A program made the position numbers and the translations under genes. Shown piece by piece: positions 36,193-47,874 of a stretch of 64,000 bases of DNA. Under the pieces are notes generated by a model. It was not told the DNA's origin and did not search any database. It saw nothing but the letters and a program-made list of their open reading frames with translations. Source of the DNA: Macrotrachela quadricornifera (lineage: Eukaryota > Rotifera > Eurotatoria > Philodinida > Philodinidae); contig JAJEKB010020966.1 of assembly GCA_022393335.1 (NCBI GenBank), forward strand, positions 648,608 to 712,607, written 5' to 3'. Position 1 is the first letter of the stretch; every line of letters begins with the position of its first letter.

Positions 36193-37739
36193 GTTGTTAG
36201 TTATATAAATTTTATAGTATTAATTCACTATGAACTAATTATGTTGAAAAGTCTGGATTCTATGATCTAATCAATTCTTTAGTCTGTTTCCATATATTTA
36301 TACGATTAGAATTTATATATAAGTTTTTATTTCATAAGACATTTTTAGTGAATTTTCAGCACCATATGAAAGTTTTAAAGTACATTAACCTCAGTTTTTT
36401 AACTGGTCTAAAGTAATTATTAATGAATGAAAATCATCCAAAATGTAAAACATGAAAGTTCTTTAGTTTGAAAATAGAAAACCTTTTTAGAGATAATAAG
36501 ACAAAATTTATCATACGTTCGCATCAAAACATAAAATAATTCTTCACGCCAATCAGTGACCAATAAAAATATTACATATATTTATTCTTTAAATAACGTA
36601 ATAATTCTTAAGAATTACTATAACTCTTGTTACCATTAATCCACTGCGCAGAATAATTGATAAAACTCTGATCAATAACTTGATTTTGACATTTTCTGTG
36701 AATTTTAAGTGTATATTCAATGTTTAACTAAAATGTCAATAAATATTTCTAATTTTTGCCAAACATTTATGTTCATGTGTATTGTGAGACTCAGATCAAA
36801 AACGTCACTTTGAATGTCTAACAAAATTAAAATAACGTATAAGAATAATTACCATTCATATAAAGAGGTTAAAAAGATTGTCGAAATTCCTCAAACTATT
36901 CGTTTTCTAAACCAAAAAAGAAAATAATTGTGAGTGAGGAATCTTCAACACAAACATTCGTTTTCCAGCGAAATCAGATATATTCAACATTATTACTGAA
37001 AGTATCGATAAATAAAAAGCTATCCAAATATAAAATCTTATGTGCCCATTAAAAACCGTTTTCTAACTATCTTTCTTCAAAAAATGTTGCGTCTTTATCA
37101 TCACTTGAAAACATCTATTCAATCAATACATATATCAGCACTTAATAAAAATATACTCTCATTTTTCGAGAAGGACCGATCAATCCAAGAAATAAATCGA
37201 AATATTACTCAGCCCATCAGTTTTACTTTTACACTAACAAAAGTATTTAACCAACTACATTCATCAAGATTCCCGAAAAACAAAGTTTCATTCGCTTCTA
37301 AAAGTCAATTACTTTCTAGAATAACAAAATATAATCAATACTGAATTTTACAAAATTCTTCCAATCACAAAACTCTACCTACCACACCTTCCACGCACAC
37401 TGAAAACATTATAATATCTCTATCAAAAAAAAGGCAGATCTAATTTTCTATACGAGCTCTCCATGCATACTGACCATTACCAATCCTTATTAAAAGAAAC
37501 CTCAACTGTGATGCAGAATCAAATACAAAATATGTATACAAAATAATATTCTTCTTGTCATTTCAGCTTCTCACGAAGCCGACATTCAAAACACAATTCA
37601 AGGACGAACAGGCCAGGACGACTATCAGTATTGTTCACATATATCAAGCAATCGAACACACATAAACTAACTTCCCTAAAACAAAAATCGACAAAGAAAC
37701 GACCCCACTATTGACCGTAAAAAATTTCCACAAAACCTT
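36193..37739. other. Non-coding stretch
   Basis: AT-rich sequence before the satellite array. A 100-codon open frame at 37042-37344 has no recognisable domain and no splice-supported partners, so I do not call it a gene. Confidence 0.4.
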
Positions 37740-40700
37740 ACATTTCACTAAAAATCAAATTCTAAATTTTATTTTATCATCAACATTCATTTTTGAATGT
37801 AATCATGCTGAGATCAATTCAAAAACTGTACCACTAACACGTAATTAACTATAAAATACCATATATATATTATCAATAACATTCACTTTTGAATGTAATT
37901 ATAATGAGTTCGATTCAAAAATTCTATCAAATTTGAGAAATTATATAAACAATATCATATTCGTTTTATCATCAGGATTCATTTTCGAATAGAATCTTCT
38001 TGAGATAAATGCAAAAACACTCATTTTCATGAAATTAAATAAATAATGTTATATTTATTTTATCATTAACATGCATTTTTGAATAAAATCTTGCTGGAAC
38101 CAATTCAAAAACTGTCATATATCCATGAAATTAAATAACTAATATCATATTTCTTTTATCATCAACATCCGTTGTTGAACACAATCTTCGTTAAATCGAT
38201 ACAAAAACTCCGATTTTCACGAAACTTACAAAGTAACGTCAGATTTATTTTATCATCAACAGCCATATTCGAATGCAACTTTCTTCAAGTGAATCCAAAA
38301 ACTCTCCCATTTTTCGGAAATTCAATAAATAATATCATATTTCTTTTATAATTAGCATTTATTTTTGAATGTAACATTACTGAGATCAGTTCAAAAACTA
38401 TCTCATTTTCATAAAATTAAATAAATAACATAATACTCATTTTAACATCAACATTCATCTTTGAATCGAATCCTATTACACTCAATTCAAAAACTATCTC
38501 ATTTTCATGGAATTAAATAAATAAAATGACATTTCTTTTATCATCATCAATCATTTTCGCAACTAATGTTTATAAGTTCAATTCAAAAGCTTTCTCATTT
38601 TCATGAAATTCAAGAAAAAATACCACATTTATTTTATCATCAGCAGTCATTTTTGCATCTAATTCTGCTGAGATCCTTTCAAAAACTGTTTATGTTCATG
38701 AAATTAAATAAATAATTTAATTTTTGTTTTGTCATCAATGTTCATTTATGAATATAATCTTGATGATATCAATTCAAAAACTGGCTCATTTTGACGAAAT
38801 TATATAAATAACCAAATATTTTTTTAACATTAACATTCAATTTTGAATGTAATGTTGATGAGATCCATTCAAAAACTTCCTTATTTTCATGCAATCAAAT
38901 AAAGAATATAATATTTATTTTATCATTATGATACCTTTTGGATATAATCTTCGTGAGTTCAATTCAAAAAGCGTCTCATTTACATAAAATTCAATGAATG
39001 ATATGATATTTCATTTATCATCAATTTTCATTTTTGAATGCAATCTTGATGAGATCAATTCAACACGCTCTCATTTTCATCAAATCAGATAAAACATGTC
39101 ATATTTCTTTTATTATCTACATCCGTTATTGAATGTAATCGTGCTGAGATCAATTCAAAAACTTTCTCATTTTTTATAAAATTAAATTGAATAAGACTAT
39201 ATTTATTTTATCATCGACATACATTTTTGAATGTATTCATGCTCAGGTTAATTCAAAAAACTGTCTCATTTTCATGAAATTAAATAAATAATATCATATT
39301 TATTTTCACATTAACATTTATTTTTGAATGTAATGTTGGTGAGAACAATTCAAACATTGTCTCATTTTTGAAATAAAATAAATGACCTCATATTTATGTT
39401 ATCATCACCATTCACTAGTTAATGTAATGTTGATGAGATCAATACAAAAACTGTCTCATTGTCATGAAATTATATACATACAACAATACTTATTTTCTCA
39501 TCAACATACATTTTGAGTGTAATCTTCTTGAAATTAATTCAAAACTGTCTCATTTTTATCAAATAAAATAAATCCTATCATGTTTATTTAATCACCAACA
39601 TTCATTTTTGAATATAAACTTAGTTTTAAGACAAATTCAAAACTTGTCTCATTTTTATGATGTGAAATAAATAATATCAAATTTATTTTAACATTAGCAT
39701 TCGTTTTAGAATGCAATCTTACTGATCGTCTTGAGAACAATTCAAAAACTCTCTTCTTTGCATAAAGCCAAATAAATAACATCATATTTATTTTATCTTC
39801 ACCATTCATTTTAGAACGTAATCTTCGTCTTGGTGATGTACCCATTCGAAAACTGTCTTATTTTTCGGAGATTAAGTAAATAGTATTATGTTTATTTTAT
39901 CTTCAACATTCATTTTTTGAATATAATCTTCTTGAGATCAATCCAAAAACTATCTTACTTTCATGAAATTAAATGAATAGTATCATATTTCTTATATTAG
40001 CAACAGTGATTTTGGAACGTAATCTTAGGAATAAAAGCAATTCAGAAACTGTCTTATTTTCAAGAAATTAAACAAAAAATATTATATTTCTTTTACTAAC
40101 TATACTTAATTTTGAATTTAATCTTCGTCTTGATGATGAACGTCTTGATGATGACATTAATTCAGAAACTGTGTCATTTTCATAAAACTAAATTAATGAT
40201 ATTGTGTTTGTTTTATTATGAAGATTCATTTTTGAATGTAATCTTTATGAGATCAATTCAAAACCTCTTCCATTTTTAAAAACTAAATGAATAATATCAC
40301 ATGTATTTTATGATCAACATTCAATGTTGAACGTAATCTTCGTGAGACCAATTCAAGCACTATAATTTCCATGAAATTTAATAAGTGATGTCATATTTCT
40401 TTTATAATGAACATTCATTTTTGAATGTATTCTTCTTGCTCTTTATGCAGATGATCGTGATATCAATTCACAAACTGTCTCATTTTTATGAAATTAAATA
40501 ATTCATATAATTTTATTTTAGAATCCACATTCACTTTTGAATGTAATCTTCGTGCTGTGATTAATTCAATAGCCCTCTCAAATTCATAATTTAAAATAAA
40601 TAATATGTTGTTGATGCTCTCGTCAACATTCATTTTGGAATATAATTTTGCTGGTGATGATAAGTTCAATTCGAAAGATATCTCACTTTCATGTATGAAA

Positions 40701-42960
40701 CACTTGATAGCATATTTATTTTAGTATCAACATTCATTTTTGAATATAATCTTCATGAATTCAATTCAAAAACTGTCTAGTTTTCATTAAACTAAATAAA
40801 TAATTATATATTTGCTATATCCTGAGAATTCATCTTGGAATGTAATCTTATTGAGATTAATTCAAAAAGTGTCTCACTTTGATGAAATTAAATAAATAAT
40901 ATCATATTTATTTTATGATGAAGATTTATTTTTGAATGAAATCTTGGTGATGAGATGAATTCAAAAACTGTCTCATTTTCATGACAATAAATAAATACTA
41001 TAAAATTTATTTTACCATCAACATTCATTTTTGGATGCTGTTTTGATGAGATGAATTCAAAAACAGTCTCACTTTCATGAAATTAAATAAACACTATGGT
41101 ATGTATTTTGACATGAACAGTCATTTTTGAATGTAATCTTCTTAATGAAATCATTTCAGAAACCATATCATATTCTTGAAATTGAATACATAGTGTCACA
41201 TTTATTTTATGATCAGCAGTCATTTTTGAATGTAGTCTTCGTGAGTTCAATTCGAAAACTGTCTTATCTGGATGAAATTAAATAAATAATATCTTTTTTA
41301 CTGGATCATGAACCTTCATTTTTGAACGTTATCTTGCTGCAATCAATTCAAAAACTGTCTTGCTTTGATGAAATTAAATAAATAGTATTATATGCACTTC
41401 ATCATGAACATTCATTTCGGAATGTAATCTTTGGTTTCCTGAGATCAATTCAAAAATTGTGTAAATTGCATGAGATTAAATAAATCAGATCATATGGTTT
41501 GTATCATGAACATTCATTTTTGAATCTAATCTTGGCAAGGATCACGTCAATTCAAAAAGTGTCTTATTTTGTTGAAATTGAATAAATAATATTAGATTTA
41601 TTTTATTATCAATATTCATTTTTGAATGTAATCATCGTGATCGTAGGTTAAATTCAAAAACTCTCTCATTTTCATTCAATTAAATAGATACTATCATATT
41701 TATTTTATTAACAATATTGGTTTTTGAATTTAATACTCTTCTTGCTGAGCTTAATAATAGCAATTCAGGATTTCTGTCACTTTTTTGAAATTAAATAAAC
41801 ACTATAAAATTTATTTTATCATCAACATTTATTTTTGAATGTAATATTAGCGGTAATCATGATTTTGGTGAGATCAATTCAAGAAACTGTTTCATATTCA
41901 TTAAATTAAATAAATAATATCATATTTTTTTATCATTCACATTGCTTTTTGAATATAACTGTGATTAGGCCAATTCAAAAACTCTTTCATTTTTATGCAA
42001 CTAAATAGATAATATAATACTGATTTTATTATTAACCTTCATTTTCGAATGCAGTCTTCGTGCGATCGTTTCAAAAACTCTCATTTTGATGATATTAAAT
42101 ATATAACAACATACTTATTTTATCATCATCATTCATTTTTGAATATAAGCTTCTTGAGATGAATTCAAATGCTCTCCCATTTTCATGAAACTAAATAAAT
42201 AAGGTCATATTTATTTTATCATCAACGTTCATTTTTGAACGTAATGTTCGTCTTCTTCTTGAGATCATTTCAAAAACTGTCTCATCTTTATGACGTAAAA
42301 TAAAGAATGTGAAATTTATTTTATTATGAACATCGATTTTCGAATGTAATGTTGATGGTGAACTCAATTCAGAAACGGTTTCATTTTCATGAAGCTTAAT
42401 AAATAATGTCATGTTTATTTTATCGTCAACATTCATTTTTTAATGTAATCTTGATCATCGTAAGTTCAATTCAAAAACTGTCTCAATTTCATTAAATTAA
42501 ATAAATAATGCTTCCTTATCGTATTATGAATATTCATTTTGGAAAATAATCTTGATCGTCTTCTTGCTGATGATGAGATCGATTCAAAAACTCTAAGTCT
42601 CATGAGATCAAATATAGAGTATCGTATTTATTGTATCATGAAAATTCATTTTGAAAGTAGTCTTGATCGTCTTCTTGATGATCATGACATCAATCCAAAA
42701 ACTCTGTTATTGCCAAGAATAGAAATATATAATATCATAGTTATTTTCTCATGAATATTGATTTTTGAATGTTATCTTCTTTATTTCAATTCAAAAACTG
42801 TCTGATTATCATGAAATTGAGTACATAATATCATTTTTATTTTATTATGTACATTTAGTTTTGAATGTAATATTCGTGAGATGATTTCAATAGCTTTCTG
42901 ATTATCTTAAGATTTAATCAATAATATTATATTTATTATAGCAGGTGTGCTTGTTTTTGA
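37740..42960. repeat. Diverged satellite/minisatellite array, about 78-bp units
   Basis: About 5.2 kb of head-to-tail units, roughly 65 copies. The typical unit is TTTTATCATCAACATTCA, TTTTTGAATGTAATCTT, a variable GTGAGATCA segment, ATTCAAAAACTGTCTCATTT, then TCATGAAATTAAATAAATAATATCATAT. Most units contain the hairpin ACATTCATTTTTGAATGT. Copies differ by many substitutions. Between 39700 and 42700 some carry additional CTTCTTG/GATGATG triplets. All open frames inside are repeat-encoded. No homogenised stretch was noticed, so it looks old or functionally unconstrained. Confidence 0.92.
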
Positions 42961-45164
42961 ACTGGGAATTTTTTCTTGTGATACGAATATAAGGATCATA
43001 AAGGTAGGATCTGGCGTTTGAGGAATAGGAAATTGTTTTCATGGATTATTGAACAATGGTTTGATCGAGATTGTTTTATGCAAATATGATATAGTGGTTG
43101 TGACGAAATTTGCAACTATATTTGCGTTTTCGAAGTGATGTAAAGGGATAATGTTTTGGGATATATAAAGTCAATTTTGTTGTGATATAGTGGTGTTAGA
43201 TTCGATCGGAGTTAGGAGAAATAGAAATACAATAGAATTATACGGCAGAACTATTTTTGTGTTTTTTCAGATATCGTAAGATAATGTGGAATAAGTGAAA
43301 GTTTGTAATTCTGATTTTGTTGCGCGATTGTTTCAGAAATTGTGATTCGTAACTGAAAAAAAATGTTGTGAAATTGAGAACATTTTCAATAAAATTTGAA
43401 ATACGAAATTGATTCTTATTAAAGGAATGCTGATGATTATTAAAAGTTTTTTGGAAATCATGTATATTTCTAAGAGCATATAGTGAATGTAAGTTTTAAG
43501 TTGTGGCTTTTGTGGGCTTTCCACCCTCTTATAGATGCCCGACTTCATTATAAACAGCTCTTTGTTCTGTCTATCAATGCAGAATAAAAACATTATAAAA
43601 AAATTTAGAGTAGTCCAGCCCTTAGTTTGTATCAATATGTGAGTCCCAGATTTTAGACTCACAGTGGCTGCGCTGACAAGCATTTTGTATTTGTGTCAGA
43701 GTAGACTGATAATCAGGTTGAACATACGTCGAAAGAAATTATTTTTTAATCAGGATTATTTAATAGTACTACTGAAAAAAGGAAGGATAAGTTTTAAATT
43801 TGTTTCATAATTGTAATCTAAGTGTTTTTAATCAGTTTTTATTACGATGTGAATGATTTCCTCGTGGTAGATAATTTACGAGATGCTTGAAGAGTACGTT
43901 TGCTTATTTTTAGAAGTAAGCAATAAGAAGAAATAAAATGAAAAAGTATACAAAGGACTGTTTTTATTTCGATTAGTTTGTAGCGTGCTAAAGGAAAAAA
44001 ATGATTCGATTTTAATAGGAAAGGCTTCCTTTCAAATATAAAATATCACTTCTAAATAGGCACATATAGTCAGTTATTAGAGAATGACACAAAGTATAGA
44101 ATCTCTTGTGGTACCATTGTATTCCAATTAATTTAAAAAATGAATACGAAATAAAGAAGAAATGAAGAGCTGATGCAAACAAACTGAAACGCTTTTGTCT
44201 TGCTAAAATAAAATAACTAATGTCATTCATTTGTTCCAGACGTTTGTGTATATAATTAATCTTAACTGACATTCCAAATAGTTACTGCCTGAATGTAAAC
44301 CCTAAAAGATTATGCCTAATTCATAAAACAATAGTGTTCATAGTGAGTACAATAAAATAAAATAAAATTCTTGATAAATATTTCTGGAATTGAATCTTAT
44401 CCAACATTCAAATGAGATAACATGTTACTTTGAATTTAACAAGTTTTTAACTAGATTTTATGTTGACATAAAAATATATCTCCTTCAACTAAAACCAAAA
44501 ATAAACAATATTGAACATGAATGAGTTTCGTTTGATTTCGTAGAAAATTTCGTTTTCGTTTAGCTTCGAAGAAAAATGAAATATTTTTTGTTTTAAAAGA
44601 TATTCGTTGATCGGTATGAAGCTGATGATTGCTGATTCGCTTTAACGCATTCTAATACAATATTACTGAAGCATCTGAGTATGTTGATTTTTTTATTTGA
44701 ACCTCTTGGAGACGGAATTTTTTTCTGTATATTTCATCATAAATCAATCTGAATTTCTAGTCTACAAAAAATTTTTTATGAAAACCCGTCTTCAAAAGTT
44801 TTTCAAAGTGTGATATAGTTCAACATGCGTAAAAACAACTTACCATATTCCTGTAGAGACAGGAACGTTTCTTGCAGGATTTTAGACCAGCAAAACTTTC
44901 GTTGAAAGTCAACTGTGATACATTTGTTATTCACTGATGATCATCAGAAAAAATAATCTGATTATAATCCGAACTATACCAAAAATGTTTCTAATAAATG
45001 ATTTAACAAAAACTGATCTCATGTAAGAATCTCTGTATTTTCAAATACCAGAGAATCACCATGGCTCTCAAGGGGCTAACCTTCCCGAAAGGGTTAAAAG
45101 TGAGCGAATAAATTGTAAACTAAAATCCAAAAAAATTGGATATATTCTAAAGCTATACGTTGTT
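42961..45164. other. Non-coding stretch
   Basis: AT-rich sequence between the satellite and the hAT relic. No gene, RNA or clear repeat is supported. It may hide the eroded N-terminal part of the hAT transposase. Confidence 0.4.
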
Positions 45165-46176
45165 AATTGGATTTGTTTGGCTTGACATCCTACATGGATA
45201 ATAATAAAATAGTTTTCACAATTGATCGTGATCCTAACATTTTAAAGGTTTTTAAAAATGAGGTTTTTTATATGTGCACTTCACTAGTTATGATATTATT
45301 TTCTATCTTCAGACAGCCAATAATATTATGCTTTACGCGTCGAATTAATAATATTTTGAAGAAATGCTTTTACCAAACAGTACAAAAGAAAAAAAGAAAA
45401 ACTACTTGAGTACCATCAAGACCTATAAATGAGAAAGAAAAAAGATCCAATATCATTCTAAGTTCCTCAGATGGTATATCTTCAGAAGACGAGACTACAA
45501 CACTATCACCTTCAAAATATATAGAATTAAATACTTCACTGGATATCAAAAGCACTTGAATTACTGGATAAGATCAATACAAGCAAAAAATTAGTAAAAT
45601 ACGTGAAATTAGTGAGTAGAAATCTGTGATTAAAGTTTGATATCATTTTTTCTATAAATTTATCTTCTACACAGACAGGATTGAATAAATCAATCGAAGA
45701 TTCTGGTAGCACTGTTTTAAAGTAAAAAGCATTTGTACGTTCATTATCTCTATCTAATCTTCTCGAATCGATCGGTCTATCCTTCATGCATATACGATCA
45801 ATACTTGGTAAATCAATGGACAATAAACAATCATTTAAATTAAATGAAATTGGTATAGACAGGCTTGAAGATGTAATTAGTTTATTGTCAGTGTTCAAAG
45901 ATGTATCGATATTAGTACAAACTGGAACACGTCTATCACTTCATATGGCAAATATTGTTATGATTGAATTACAACGACATCAAAAAGGAACTGATGTTAG
46001 TGAGGATGACAAAGCAATTGCTATTGATGATCGTCATGAGGGTTAAAATTAAATATTAATAACATGACATGTTCACCTTTTTTTTCTGACTAGGAACAGA
46101 GGTCTTTCGCTAGCGTTTATTTCAAGTATCGCAGACGATGTATGAATTTGATGAAAAACATTCGGTTGCTACTGTA
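45165..46176 (+). pseudogene. hAT-like transposase relic, part before the LTR element
   Basis: Broken frames read like the C-terminal half of a hAT (ZBED-type) transposase. KIVFTIDRDPNILK (about 45205-45246) sits where the catalytic D of 'vTDrgsNi' is expected. RINNILKKCF (45340-45369) resembles the region after 'AHrl'. The frame then shifts repeatedly, and LEDVISLLSVFKDVS and LHMANIVMIELQRHQ (45867-45985) follow. Just before the LTR, HSVATV begins the ATxLDPrYK motif. The motif and a tail resume after the retrotransposon at 54108. Stops and frameshifts make it inactive. Confidence 0.55.
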
Positions 46177-46391
46177 TGTCAGGATCTGCCATCTATATAT
46201 GAAGATATATAGATGGACGATCCTCTCTCTTTCTCTTTTTTTTTTCCTTTTATATATATTTATATCTCGCTGACTATGTTGTTGTTTTTTTTCTTCTTGT
46301 TTTGATTCACTTGTGGTTCACTTGTTGGCTTAGGTTTTTCGTTTTTCTCTAGTCACCAACATTTTGAAAATAAAAGAAGAAAATCCTAACA
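46177..46391 (+). repeat. 5' LTR
   Basis: 215 bp, starting TGTCAGG and ending CCTAACA. I see no difference from the 3' copy. An internal inverted repeat CCATCTATATAT..ATATATAGATGG sits 12 bases from the start. A TTTTATATATATTTATAT stretch may serve as TATA region, and GAAAATAAAAG near the end resembles a poly(A) signal. Confidence 0.95.
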
Positions 46392-46407
46392 ATGGTGCAC
46401 TAGCCGA
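46392..46407 (+). promoter_or_regulatory. Primer-binding site
   Basis: Directly after the 5' LTR, TGGTGCACTAGCCGA (starting 46393) is complementary to a tRNA 3' end of the form ...TGCACCA. A one-base offset from the LTR is common in Ty3/gypsy elements. I cannot name the tRNA with certainty. Confidence 0.7.
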
Positions 46408-46479
46408 TATTTCTTTTGAACAAAAGAAAAAAGTCCCGCGTGGCAAGTACGAGCAAATATAGGACTAGTGTCATTATTA

Positions 46480-47874
46480 ATGGATAATAAACCAACACGT
46501 TCTACCACTGATTTTACACAAACACGTATTGATTCTTTACTTTTAGCAACCAAAAAAGAAAAACAACCAGTACTAACAATGGCAAGTTCTGAACAAGTTA
46601 ATACTAATTCTATACATACACCAACTGACTTAGCCGAACATGATAAATCAAACCTGGCTATATCAAACAAACAGCTCGGTCATGATATAGATGATCAGCC
46701 AGAAATTGAAGAAGATCAAAAATGTCAAATTTCAGTTCAACAACAATTAAAATTAGTACAAAAATTTAACGGACATGGTAATCCACAAAATTGGTTAAAA
46801 TATATTATAGAAAACTTCGATTTGTTAAAACTTACATCTACAGAACGTAATGAAGTTATCCCAGATATTTTAACCGGTGATGCACTCTTTTGGTACATTG
46901 AACAACAAGATTATATGCCAACTTTCATTACCTTTATGAAACAATTTTTACAACATTTTAGTAATCAAGAGTCAAAAACAGATTTATCAACAGAAGTTAT
47001 TCCCTCAGGTACACAGATGAAACAAACAAAATACGATAATGGTCAAGATACAATTATGGATTGTTTACGGAATCAAATGTTAATTGCAAACTTGGAAAAA
47101 CTACGTAAATTTTCTGGTAAATCAAAACAAAACTTATCAAAATGGTTACAAGAAATTCGACAAACTATGAATATGTTTAAATTAAAAGATGATGAAAAGT
47201 TATTTTATGTATCCTTATGTTTAGAAGCGGATGCGCGTGATTGGTTTTATGACAATCCTGATTTATGTTCAACATGGTCAACATTCGTACAAAATTTATT
47301 ACAAACATTTGAATCATCAGGGAAAAGTGATACTGCATTTAATCATTTACGTCATTATGAACAAGGTATTAATCAAGATGTACGTCAATATTATTTTGAA
47401 ATTATAAACTTATGTAAAGAAGCTAATCCACTTATGGACAATGTTAGTAAGTTACAATATTTAAAGGATGGCTTAAAACCTTCATTACGATTTGATGTAT
47501 TATTAAAAGATCCAAAAACTCCCGAAGAATTTTTACAATATGCTCAACGAATTGAAGGACTTAAATTATTAGATGATACACAAAATGTTTCAGCTTGTTC
47601 TATGAAACAAGAATTTACAAATCCATCATCACGCAACACACAAAATACACACATTAAAACACAATCAATTAACCCAACATATTCATTTCGACAAGAAAAA
47701 GATCCTCAAGTTCCTTATAAATCCAATTCTAACAAGTATCAATCAGAACAAGTATCTACAGAAGAACCAACAACTCAATCTCAATATTACAACAACGTAC
47801 CAAAACCACCATATCAATGTTACAAGTGTGGTGGTCATGATCATTATATTCGCAATTGCCCACATTTTCAATAG
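46480..47874 (+). CDS. gag: Gag polyprotein of the LTR retrotransposon
   Basis: 464 aa from the ATG at 46480. The first ~75 residues are polar and low-complexity. Residues about 85-370 are a retrotransposon gag (capsid-like) region with two similar halves, each holding a WxxYxExxxD/LPxFLK-like pattern: NWLKYIIENFDLLK and a 'DALFWYI' block, then KWLQEIRQTMNMFK and 'ADARDWFYDN'. The C-terminus has one CCHC zinc knuckle, CYKCGGHDHYIRNC, for RNA binding. It forms the virus-like particle that packages element RNA. The stop overlaps the start of the pol frame by 19 nt. Confidence 0.92.
   Translation: MDNKPTRSTTDFTQTRIDSLLLATKKEKQPVLTMASSEQVNTNSIHTPTDLAEHDKSNLAISNKQLGHDIDDQPEIEEDQKCQISVQQQLKLVQKFNGHGNPQNWLKYIIENFDLLKLTSTERNEVIPDILTGDALFWYIEQQDYMPTFITFMKQFLQHFSNQESKTDLSTEVIPSGTQMKQTKYDNGQDTIMDCLRNQMLIANLEKLRKFSGKSKQNLSKWLQEIRQTMNMFKLKDDEKLFYVSLCLEADARDWFYDNPDLCSTWSTFVQNLLQTFESSGKSDTAFNHLRHYEQGINQDVRQYYFEIINLCKEANPLMDNVSKLQYLKDGLKPSLRFDVLLKDPKTPEEFLQYAQRIEGLKLLDDTQNVSACSMKQEFTNPSSRNTQNTHIKTQSINPTYSFRQEKDPQVPYKSNSNKYQSEQVSTEEPTTQSQYYNNVPKPPYQCYKCGGHDHYIRNCPHFQ

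Noticed and set aside
37042..37344. A 100-codon gene
   Set aside because: No recognisable domain, no neighbouring exon, and composition like the surrounding non-coding DNA.
39588..42754. Several 68-85-codon open frames inside the satellite array
   Set aside because: They encode the repeat unit itself (SKMNVDDKINM-type phrases) and exist only because the unit length and lack of stops allow it.
46386..46670. Minus-strand frame across the start of gag
   Set aside because: Antisense shadow of the gag leader with no independent support.
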